In this document: positions 1-6,702 of the stretch, one piece after another
Numbering within the stretch: position 1 is the stretch's first letter
How the letters are laid out: every line of letters starts with the position of its first letter
Assembly: GCA_964370205.1 (NCBI GenBank)
Contig: CAYJIK010000046.1
Span: forward strand, 1-15,927
Origin: DAMCAP01 sp964370205
GTDB lineage: Bacteria > Bacillota > Clostridia > Oscillospirales > Ruminococcaceae
DNA length: 15,927 nucleotides
Direction of reading: 5' to 3'
Notes under the pieces: generated by a model
What the model was told of the DNA's origin: nothing
Database searches by the model: none
What the model saw: only the letters and a program-made list of their open reading frames with translations
Program-made: the position numbers and the translations under genes

Positions 1-83
1 GTGACAAGCTCTGCTGCGCTCGCCTTGGACATGTTCATTTTCCAGTTTCCTGCCATTACGGGGGTGCGTTTTATCTTGTACAT
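1..83 (-). CDS. tpiA: Triosephosphate isomerase, N-terminal fragment (runs off window)
   Basis: Only the first 27 codons are present. They read M-Y-K-I-K-R-T-P-V and then MAGNWKMN, the near-invariant N-terminal strand of triosephosphate isomerase. Asn13 and Lys15 correspond to the catalytic Asn/Lys pair of the family. The enzyme interconverts dihydroxyacetone phosphate and glyceraldehyde 3-phosphate in cytoplasmic glycolysis. ATG at 83 is preceded by AGAAAGAAATGG; another in-frame ATG lies 12 nt upstream (95) and touches the purine-rich site, so the later ATG was chosen. The gene follows pgk on the same strand, the usual Firmicute order, but about 770 bp of repeat DNA separates them. The N-terminal motif is diagnostic; the rest of the gene is outside the window. 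Confidence 0.9.
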   Translation of the reverse strand, partial: MYKIKRTPVMAGNWKMNMSKASAAELV

Positions 84-214
84 ATTAATTACCATTTCTT
101 TCTATATTTTGCAAAGTTTTAGTAGGTAGAAAAAAGGGTGGGAGACACATGGAATTGCAGGAGGGCGACACCCGAACGTAAAAATTCAAGACGTACATAA
201 ACATACCGCCATCT

Positions 215-760
215 CCGTATGGGCGGCCTGTGTGACCGCCCGAACCTTCCTTGATTTGTCTTGTTTTTATGGTGAGAAACGCACGAGCGACGTTACAATC
301 GTTAAAAGGGAAAAGTAGCGGAATTGCTGAATGGCTGACGAAAGTCAGACATTCAGCAATTCCCTACGGGGGGCATAGAGGAGAGCGTGCGAAACCCGGG
401 AGGGGCGGTCGCACACGTAGGTGCGCCCCTACAGAGAGGGTGGTTTATATGCGGTTATCTCCTTTTAAACGTCTGGGTATCACCCCCACCGAACGTAAAG
501 CGTAATTTCGCACGTCGCTTTCGTGTCGAAAGCGACTGAGCCCACCATCTCGGCGGCGGAGCGTGCCCAGTTCTGATTTCCCCATCATCCACACAGGTAG
601 CACCATCTTTGGAACCGCTCTTCTCCACTCGCCTTGGGTGGTGTTCACAGAGGGGGCATGTGGGGCGGGCGGATAATATCCGCCCCTACGGAGATGGTGG
701 TATGTTTGCGTCTGCTCCCCATTTTCACGTCTTAGGTATCACTCCTACGCAATTGCCATA
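215..760 (+). repeat. Composite intergenic repeat, copy 1 (pgk-tpiA spacer)
   Basis: This fills most of the 773-bp space between pgk and tpiA. Modules in order: a GGGCGG/CCGCCC hairpin (221-241); a CGAACCTTCC block running to about 315; a long hairpin with 13-bp outer arms, a 5-bp CTGAC/GTCAG stem and a GAAA loop (321-362); a GTCGCACACGTAGGTGCGCC module (about 408-431); a GGTATCACCCCCACCGAACG block (from about 475); a perfect 10-bp stem GTCGCTTTCG/CGAAAGCGAC with a 3-nt loop (514-536); a CGGCGGCGGAGCGTGCCC block; a CACTCGCCTTGGGTGGTG block; and a GGGCGGAT/ATCCGCCC hairpin (667-685). Most of it recurs inverted at 2280-2805 and 6025-6640. No convincing gene is present. Positions 761-856 are AT-rich with no feature seen. 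Confidence 0.85.
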
Positions 761-856
761 TACCTTAGGTCTACTTGAGTATAAATTATCCTATACGTAT
801 ACAAGCTCACATACTTATAGTAATTTTACATTATTACATTACCGATAGTACAGTGC

Positions 857-2044
857 TTATCTATCCTCTAGGCAAGCAATCCCCGGCAGTGTTATGCCTT
901 CTAGGAATTCCAGCGACGCTCCGCCGCCTGTGGAGATGTGGGTGATGCGGTCTGCCAGGCCTGCTGCTGTTACCGCTGCTGCTGAGTCGCCGCCGCCGAT
1001 TATGCTTACTGCACCGCTACCTGCGACCGCCTTTGCAACACCGTTTGTGCCGTGGGAAAACGCCTCCATCTCAAATACGCCCATAGGCCCGTTCCAGATA
1101 ACGGTGCCTGCCTCCCCGATTATGTCGCTGTATATCTTCACTGTCTTTGCGCCTATGTCCAGTGCCATTGTGCCACTTGGTATGCTATCCACGACGGTGG
1201 TTTTTGCGTCCGCTTTAAACTCATCCGCTACTACGTGGTCGCAAGGTAGCAGGAGCGAAACGTTCTTCTCCTTGGCGAGGGACAGTAGCTCTGTGGCGGT
1301 GGCGATATGCTCACTCTCCACCTTCGAGTTCCCTACTTGCTCGCCCTTCGCCGTCAAGAAGGTATACGCCATTGCACCGCCTATCAGCACCGTGTCCACC
1401 TTCTCAAGCAGGTTCTTGATAACGCCTATCTTGTCCGACACCTTAGCACCGCCCAGTATGGCGACAAACGGACGTTTAGGGTCGGACAGTGCGCCGCCCA
1501 TTATCTCAAGCTCCTTAGCTATAAGCAGTCCGCTGACCGACGGTAAAAACTCTGCAACCCCTGCTGTTGAGCTGTGCGCTCTGTGAGCAGTGCCAAAAGC
1601 GTCGTTCACGAAAATGTCCGCAAGCCCCGAGAGCTGTTGGGACAGTTCCCTGTTATTCTTGGTCTCGCCCTTTTCAAAGCGGACATTCTCGAGTAGCATG
1701 ACCTCACCGTCATTCAGCTTGTCCGCCATTGTTTTAGCACTGTCCCCGACTATGTCACTAGCCATCGTGACAGGCTTACCGAGTTTCTCGGACAGTAGCT
1801 TAGCGACAGGCAGAAGTGAGAACTCAGCCTGAAAACCACTGCCGTCAGGTCTGCCGAGGTGTGAGCAGAGTATAACCTTTGCACCTTGCTCTATTAGGTA
1901 GTTGATAGTTGGGAGCGACGCTGTTACACGTGTGTCGTCGGTAATAACTCCGTTCTTCATCGGCACGTTGAAGTCGCAACGCACCAGCACACGCTTACCG
2001 CCGACAGAGATGTCTCGCACGCTCTTTTTATTATAGTTGTTCAT
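857..2044 (-). CDS. pgk: Phosphoglycerate kinase
   Basis: This 395-residue protein has the normal length for bacterial phosphoglycerate kinase, which transfers the acyl phosphate of 1,3-bisphosphoglycerate to ADP in glycolysis. Visible family motifs are RCDFNVP (22-28), SHLGRP (61-66, substrate binding), VRFEKGE (121-127), NDAFGTAHRAHSS (147-159), LGGAKVSDK (197-205), WNGPMGVFE (317-325), GGGDSAAA (350-357) and STGGGAS (371-377, nucleotide/hinge side). The start at 2044 has AAAGGA about 9 nt upstream. The neighbour downstream on the same strand is tpiA. Upstream is a 1.3-kb repeat-filled gap rather than a gapdh gene. All key motifs are intact and no frameshift is seen. Confidence 0.98.
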   Translation of the reverse strand: MNNYNKKSVRDISVGGKRVLVRCDFNVPMKNGVITDDTRVTASLPTINYLIEQGAKVILCSHLGRPDGSGFQAEFSLLPVAKLLSEKLGKPVTMASDIVGDSAKTMADKLNDGEVMLLENVRFEKGETKNNRELSQQLSGLADIFVNDAFGTAHRAHSSTAGVAEFLPSVSGLLIAKELEIMGGALSDPKRPFVAILGGAKVSDKIGVIKNLLEKVDTVLIGGAMAYTFLTAKGEQVGNSKVESEHIATATELLSLAKEKNVSLLLPCDHVVADEFKADAKTTVVDSIPSGTMALDIGAKTVKIYSDIIGEAGTVIWNGPMGVFEMEAFSHGTNGVAKAVAGSGAVSIIGGGDSAAAVTAAGLADRITHISTGGGASLEFLEGITLPGIACLEDR

Positions 2045-2087
2045 ATTTTACCGTCCTTTTATGTTGATTTGGTATAAATAAATACAT

Positions 2088-2116
2088 ATTATACGATTAG
2101 TAATTGGAATTTCCGT
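2088..2116 (-). promoter_or_regulatory. Probable pgk promoter (-10 TATAAT, poor -35)
   Basis: On the minus strand a perfect TATAAT lies at 2093-2088, leaving a 5' leader of roughly 37 nt before pgk. At 17-nt spacing the -35 position reads ACGGAA, a poor match, and it coincides with the edge of a GTAGGGGCGG repeat module (from about 2113). The repeat may therefore have replaced or altered the native -35 region. This is a consensus-match inference only. Confidence 0.45.
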
Positions 2117-2160
2117 AGGGGCGGATATCATCCGCCCGTTTTGCGGTCATTATGTGCCTG
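2111..2160. repeat. GGGCGGAT/ATCCGCCC hairpin module upstream of pgk
   Basis: GTAGGGG is followed by an 8-bp perfect stem, GGGCGGAT (2119-2126) and ATCCGCCC (2130-2137), with a 3-nt loop ATC. A fragment of the GCGGTCAT module follows at about 2141-2152. The same stem with loop AAT occurs at 667-685. It abuts the pgk promoter. Confidence 0.75.
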
Positions 2161-2279
2161 AGCCTCACCCGTCCCACACGCCCCTCTGTGGAATAACGTT
2201 AACATTCTTCCCCTTCTTCACCTTTCACCATTAGCCATTAGCCCACATGCCCCCCTCTGTAGCACAACCCAAACACCTA

Positions 2280-2805
2280 TCCTGTAGGGCACTGCACTCA
2301 AATGTCTGACTTTCGTCAGCCATTCGAGCGTGCCCTCGTTCTTATTCTCACACACTCCCCTCTGAGGTAAACGTCCAAGGCGAGTGGCGGTCTGTGGTTG
2401 GCGGTAATTGTGATGGTGAGGACGTCGGTCGCCGAACAACCGTAGACCGCCGCCGCCGCGGTGGTGGGCTCAGTCGCTTTCGACACGAAAGCGACGTGCG
2501 AAATTACGCTTTACGTTCGATGGGGGTGATACCTTGGACGTGAAGGTAGGGGGTAAACGCATACAAACCACCCTCTCTGTAGGGGCGCACCTACGTGTGC
2601 GACCGCCACTCCCGGGTTCCGCACGCTCACCTCTGTGGATAGACACCCGTAGGGAATGGTCTCAAATGTCTGACTTTCGTCAGCCATTCCGATACTTATA
2701 CCCCCTTTTAACGATTGTAACGCCGCTCGTGCGTTTATCACCATAAAAACAAGATAAATCAAGGAAGGTTCGGGTGGTCACACAGGACCGCCCCTACAGG
2801 GGTTG
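2280..2805 (-). repeat. Composite intergenic repeat, copy 2 (inverted)
   Basis: Read on the minus strand this resembles 215-655. Modules present: a GGGTGGTC/GACCGCCC hairpin (2772-2793); the GAACCTTCC block; the GCGTTACAATCGTTAAAAG block; a CTGAC/GTCAG hairpin (2653-2690); the GCACACGTAGGTGCGCC module (about 2580-2605); the GGTATCACCCCCATCGAACG block; the perfect 10-bp hairpin (2473-2495); and a further CTGAC/GTCAG hairpin with long imperfect arms (2287-2335). It differs from copy 1 in the hairpin arms and inner segments rather than in the flanking blocks. It lies between clpE and pgk and contains no credible gene. Confidence 0.85.
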
Positions 2806-2859
2806 TGGTATGCTAGACATTTCCCCTCACCCCTTACCAACAAAGTAGGGACGCCCCCT

Positions 2860-3340
2860 CCTGTCTCCTTATCCCACAAACCTACAATAATATGACGTAG
2901 GGGCGCACAAAGACCGCAAAACAGTCACATAATGACCGCATAGCGGTCATATGATATCCGCCCAACCTACCGAGTTCACATCACCCTAAAAGAAAGCAGA
3001 CTTTACAATTTTAGTATTAGTATCATGGGGCGGTCACGGCAAGTCGTAACCCTACAAACGGATTCTTCACCTCCACCCACAGAGGAAACGTGCGAAACAG
3101 GGCTGGTCGGGTCGCCCGCCGGCGTGCGGTGGGTCGGCAACCTTTAACCCTCACCAAGACCTCCCACCGCCCACCGTACACCGCCCCTGTTCCGCTACGA
3201 CCAGCCTCTTACCGGCAAAGAGCGCACCCATATGTTCGCTCACCTTTCCGCTCTGCCCCCAAAATCGGGACGTCGGGACATCAGGTTTTGGGCAAACAAG
3301 GTGCGCCCTTACAGTTATTGGTTGTTGTTAATACAAAGTG
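2860..3340. repeat. Degenerate repeat debris downstream of clpE
   Basis: This GC-rich stretch without a gene contains a perfect 8-bp hairpin ATGACCGC/GCGGTCAT with loop ATA (2932-2950), an inverted repeat GGCTGGTCG (about 3101) / CGACCAGCC (about 3198), a hairpin GCCC...CAAAA / TTTTGGGC around 3256-3294, and a fragment AAGGTGCGCCCTTACAG near 3298 that matches the repeat module at 418-434. The reading frames here have no recognisable protein signature. I could not define the boundaries of individual units. Confidence 0.55.
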
Positions 3341-3345
3341 CCTTG

Positions 3346-5700
3346 CTAGTCGGTACGGAGGACAAGTTTGCCCTCGTCGGCGGACAGGTGGACAAGCGAT
3401 ATGCTGTCCGTGCCCTCGGTGCTCTCTAACATGCGCAGGGTGATTTGATCCTCCACCTCGGAGCGGATTATACGGCGGATATCACGCGCGCCTGCCTTCT
3501 TGCCGAATGAGTTGTCGGCGATGTAGTCAAGGGCGCTTTCGTCGTAGCCAAATTCCATGCCGTGCTCCTTGAGCGCTGTCTTGAACTCGTCAAGCGCAAT
3601 GGCGGCAATGGCTTTGTAATGCTCCTTGGCCAGTGGCGAGAATGTTACAACCTCGTCCACACGAGCGAGGAATTCGGGACGTAAAAAGTCGGACAGCGCC
3701 TTCATCGCCTTCTCCCTTGACAGCTCCTTAGCCTCTTTGTTAAAGCCGAGTGACGACCCTTTTATGTTAGACCCTGCATTGGAAGTCATAACCACGACGG
3801 TGTTCTCGAACGAAACTGTCCTGCCGTGTGCGTCTGTAATACGTCCCTCGTCCAGTATCTGAAGTAGAATGTTAAGAACATCAGGATGCGCCTTCTCTAT
3901 CTCGTCAAACAGCACGACGGAGTATGGGCGGCGGCGTACCTTTTCAGTTAGCTGACCTGCTTCGTCATAGCCCACATACCCCGGAGGTGACCCCACAATA
4001 CGTGACACGGTGTGCTTCTCCATAAACTCGGACATATCAAGGCGTATCAGCGGTTCAGCCGAGTCAAACAGCTCCTTGGACAGTACCTTAACAAGCTCTG
4101 TCTTACCGACACCTGTCGGCCCTACAAATATAAAGGACGCAGGGCGCTTCACAACAGAAAGCGAAATCCTAGTACGGCGGACAGCGGCGGCAACCAGCTT
4201 AACCGCTTCCTCTTGCCCCACAACCTTCTTACCCAGTCGTGCCTCAAGGTCGGCAACTCTGCCCAGCTCGCTCTCCCCTACCTTTGTCGCAGGGATAGAC
4301 GTCCACAGCTCTATGACCTTCGCAAGGTCCTGCACTGTGACCTGTCTGCCAAGTGCCTTTTCTTCAAGTGCGTTTATGGAACGCTCGGTGCGTGATATCT
4401 CCGCTTTCAGCTCGGCGGCGGCTTGGAAGTCCTCCTCCTTGCCGTCCACAGGCATATCCGTTTCCTTATCCTTCAGCGTTTTCAGTCGTCTGTTCAGTTG
4501 CTCGTACTGGTAGAGTGCTTCGTTGTCCAGTGCGGCGGCGGAGCAGGCTTCGTCCAGTAGGTCTATGGCTTTGTCGGGGAGGTAGCGGTCGGTGATGTAC
4601 CGCTCGCTCATTATAACGGCACGGCGCACAACATCGTCCGACACATGCACCTTATGGAATAGCTCGTAGTAGCTCTTTATGCCCTTGAGCACTTCGACAG
4701 TGTCGTCAATGGACGGCTCAGCGACGGTCACAGGCTGGAAGCGACGCTCAAGTGCGGCATCCTTCTCGATATGTTTGCGGTACTCGTTAAAGGTTGTAGC
4801 GCCGATAACCTGAATTTCCCCACGGGACAGTGCAGGTTTCAGTATGTTAGCGGCGTTCATAGACCCCTCAGCGTCTCCTGCGCCGACAAGGCTGTGTACC
4901 TCGTCAATAAACAGTATGACGTTGCCGGCCTTCTTGATGTCTTCCACAAGCCCCTTTACACGTGTCTCAAACTGGCCTCTAAACTGTGTCCCAGCGACGA
5001 GGGCAGTGAGGTCAAGCATATACAGTTCCTTGTCATGTAGACGTGGCGGTACTTCACCGGCGACCAGTCGCTGTGCGATACCCTCCGCTATAGCGGTTTT
5101 ACCCACGCCCGGCTCACCGATAAGGCAGGGGTTGTTCTTTGTACGGCGGTTGAGTATCTGCATAACACGGTAAATCTCTTTATCCCTACCGATAATCCTG
5201 TCCATCTTGCCTTCCATGGCTTTAAGTGTCAGGTTTTCGCAGTAGTTGTCTAGGAATTTGCGCTCCTTGTTCTTTCCTTCACCACGCTCGCCCTGCGGTC
5301 TGCGGCGCTCACGCTCCGGCGGCTTCTCGGGGGCTTTCTCTGGCGGCTTGCTGTCCTCGGACAGTACAAGCTCGGTGGATTGTTCTTCTTTATCTGTGCC
5401 TGCGGTGTCAAACGGATTGGTGATAAACTTCTTCAAAAACCCCGGGAACGCTCTTGCACCGCCGGGGCTGAAGTCCTCGTCATCGCCCAGACCCTGCATG
5501 GCCTCCATCATGGTGTTGGACAGCGTTTCGATGTCATCGTCGCTCATGCCCAGACCCTCTATCATCTCGTCTATCTGCGGTATTTTCATATCTCGGGCAC
5601 ACTTAAGGCAGTACCCCTCATTTATATTCTTACCGTCCTCCATTCTGCTAAGAAACACAACGGCAGGACGCTGTTTGCAACGTACACAAATAAGTTCCAT
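3346..5700 (-). CDS. clpE: ClpE-like ATP-dependent Clp unfoldase with N-terminal Cys4 zinc finger
   Basis: A 784-residue Hsp100/Clp AAA+ unfoldase that should feed substrates to ClpP. Domains: a Cys4 finger (C5-x2-C8 and C31-x2-C34) in place of the double Clp-N repeat of ClpC; an acidic then Pro/Arg-rich linker (about 70-150); AAA+ 1 with Walker A GEPGVGKT (195-202) and Walker B ILFIDE (262-267); a UVR-like middle segment (about 423-445); AAA+ 2 with GPTGVGKT (527-534) and VVLFDE (595-600); an LGF tripeptide (651-653) where Clp ATPases carry the ClpP-docking loop; and sensor-2 GARDIRR (737-743). The Cys4 finger without Clp-N favours ClpE over ClpC. ATG 5700 was chosen because the finger follows at once and GAAAGGA lies 12 nt upstream; an in-frame ATG at 5712 touches that site. 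A structured leader and a promoter with a palindrome precede it. No ctsR or mcsB is adjacent. Confidence 0.93.
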   Translation of the reverse strand: MELICVRCKQRPAVVFLSRMEDGKNINEGYCLKCARDMKIPQIDEMIEGLGMSDDDIETLSNTMMEAMQGLGDDEDFSPGGARAFPGFLKKFITNPFDTAGTDKEEQSTELVLSEDSKPPEKAPEKPPERERRRPQGERGEGKNKERKFLDNYCENLTLKAMEGKMDRIIGRDKEIYRVMQILNRRTKNNPCLIGEPGVGKTAIAEGIAQRLVAGEVPPRLHDKELYMLDLTALVAGTQFRGQFETRVKGLVEDIKKAGNVILFIDEVHSLVGAGDAEGSMNAANILKPALSRGEIQVIGATTFNEYRKHIEKDAALERRFQPVTVAEPSIDDTVEVLKGIKSYYELFHKVHVSDDVVRRAVIMSERYITDRYLPDKAIDLLDEACSAAALDNEALYQYEQLNRRLKTLKDKETDMPVDGKEEDFQAAAELKAEISRTERSINALEEKALGRQVTVQDLAKVIELWTSIPATKVGESELGRVADLEARLGKKVVGQEEAVKLVAAAVRRTRISLSVVKRPASFIFVGPTGVGKTELVKVLSKELFDSAEPLIRLDMSEFMEKHTVSRIVGSPPGYVGYDEAGQLTEKVRRRPYSVVLFDEIEKAHPDVLNILLQILDEGRITDAHGRTVSFENTVVVMTSNAGSNIKGSSLGFNKEAKELSREKAMKALSDFLRPEFLARVDEVVTFSPLAKEHYKAIAAIALDEFKTALKEHGMEFGYDESALDYIADNSFGKKAGARDIRRIIRSEVEDQITLRMLESTEGTDSISLVHLSADEGKLVLRTD

Positions 5701-5846
5701 AGTAATAATCATTCCTTTCTGCGAGTTTTGTGCGGTTTTTGTCACATAGCCGTTAGGAATAAATCAGAACACGTTTCTGACTTCACAAAAACTGAGGCTG
5801 CGCCAAAGAGCACAAAACCGTGGTTTGAAAATCTAATTTTCAAACT
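5701..5846 (-). promoter_or_regulatory. Structured 5' leader of clpE (leader element copy 1)
   Basis: On the minus strand the clpE transcript would start near 5860 and carry a 10-bp hairpin (GTTTGAAAAT / ATTTTCAAAC, + coordinates 5823-5845). A block reading GTTTTGTGCTCTTTGGCGC and then AGCCTCAGTTTTTGTGA (about 5818-5783) follows. Next come a small TCAGAA/TTCTGA hairpin, then ACAAAAACCGCACAAAACTC, whose two halves can pair back to GTTTTTGT and GTTTTGTGC. The element ends at the GCAGAAAGGAATGAT ribosome-binding site. The same arrangement occurs ahead of the SGNH hydrolase gene. It is either a shared regulatory RNA or a small palindromic repeat inserted in leaders. Confidence 0.6.
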
Positions 5847-5866
5847 ATTACACTTTTACCTATATC

Positions 5867-5896
5867 ATTTTAACGCTGTCATATGACATTTGTCAA
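5867..5896 (-). promoter_or_regulatory. clpE sigma-A promoter with palindromic spacer
   Basis: On the minus strand there is a perfect -35 TTGACA (5896-5891), an 18-nt spacer, and -10 TAAAAT (5872-5867, five of six matches). The expected start is near 5860. The spacer contains the perfect 12-bp palindrome TGTCATATGACA (5877-5888), placed where a bound repressor would block polymerase. It is not a convincing CtsR heptamer pair, so the regulator, if any, is unknown. Confidence 0.7.
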
Positions 5897-6024
5897 GTGG
5901 TGGTTATGAACGAAAAGTTAAATATAATTAGCAATTATAGGGGAATTTTGTAGGGACAGGCGGTGGATAATAACCGTTCTCATTTCCACAAAGCTACACA
6001 CCATTGTTGAGAACCTGAACACCT

Positions 6025-6640
6025 CTGTACGGCACTGCATTCAAATGGCTGACTTTCGTCAGCCATTTATACGTTACGCCGTGCTTGCCCCACAACCAAA
6101 ATGCAAAAACGGATACCATCCACAAACCTCCCCCATTCCACTCGCCCCTCTGTGCACACCACCCAAGGCGAGTGGAGATGTGCGGTTCCAAAGATGGTGC
6201 TACCCATGTGGATGATGGGGAAATTGGAACTGGGCACGCTCTGCCGCCGAGGTGGTGGGCTCAGTCGCTTTCGACACGAAAGCGACGTGCGAAATTACGC
6301 TTTACGTTCGGTGGGGGTGATGCCTCAAAGCGCAAAATAGGGAATACACCCCCAATACCCCTGTAGGGCATGCATTGTATGCATGCCGCCCTTACCCCCA
6401 CATCACTAATGTAAGGACGGATACTCCCATCTCACTCGCCCCCTCTGTGGACAGACACCCACGAATGTGAAAACAGAGGGATAGTCCTGAAAATTCCATC
6501 CGTAGGGGCGCACCTATGTGTGCGACCGCCCATTCCACAAGCTTCCCCTTTTGACGTTTGTAACGCTACTCCTACGTTTGCCCCCGGGAAAACAAGGTAA
6601 ATCAGGGAGGTTCGGGCGGTCACATAGGACCGCCACTACA
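6025..6640 (-). repeat. Composite intergenic repeat, copy 3 (inverted)
   Basis: On the minus strand it starts with GGGCGGTC/GACCGCC (6614-6634), then the GAACCTCCCTGATTTACC block, a GTCGCACACATAGGTGCGCC module (about 6504-6527), a 9-bp perfect hairpin GGCATGCAT/ATGCATGCC (6367-6387), the GGCATCACCCCCACCGAACG block, the perfect 10-bp hairpin (6264-6286), the GCGTGCCCAGTTC and CATCATCCACATGGG blocks, and CACTCGCCTTGGGTGGTG. It ends near an 11-bp perfect hairpin AAATGGCTGAC/GTCAGCCATTT (6043-6068). The stretch 6140-6331 closely matches 474-655 inverted. It lies between cvpA and clpE; no gene is seen. Confidence 0.85.
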
Positions 6641-6659
6641 ACACCGCTATACATTCAAA

Positions 6660-6688
6660 GAAAAAAGGACGGAAGCACCGCCCTTTTT
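6660..6688 (-). terminator. Intrinsic terminator after the CvpA-family gene
   Basis: On the minus strand, AAAAAGGGCGG, loop TGCTT and CCGTCCTTTTTT form a stem of about 11 bp with one G-U pair and a closing T-run. It starts 15 bp past the CvpA-family stop. The fold is nearly symmetric and could also stop plus-strand transcripts. Confidence 0.75.
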
Positions 6689-6702
6689 GCCTTTACAAAA
6701 TA

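Noticed and set aside
321..362. CRISPR array from the repeated CTGAC hairpins
   Set aside because: Copies are dispersed over 12 kb, in both orientations, without regular spacing or spacers, and no cas genes are present.
251..505. Possible 84-residue protein (LVFMVRNARATLQSLKG...) with relatives at 2511-2762 and 6432-6623
   Set aside because: All three are translations of the same composite repeat block. They change by indels and stem swaps that shift frame, lack consistent ribosome-binding sites, and follow the DNA repeat rather than codon constraints.
894..1586. 230-residue open frame antisense to pgk
   Set aside because: It is the shadow of the strongly conserved pgk gene on the opposite strand and has no domain signature.
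5701..5745. Longer start for the ClpE-like protein (15 extra residues)
   Set aside because: The extra part is encoded by the leader element, including the Shine-Dalgarno site itself; the Cys4 finger follows directly after the chosen ATG.
215..6640. Autonomous insertion sequence
   Set aside because: No transposase or remnant of one is visible in or between the repeat copies, so only a non-autonomous or passive repeat can be claimed.
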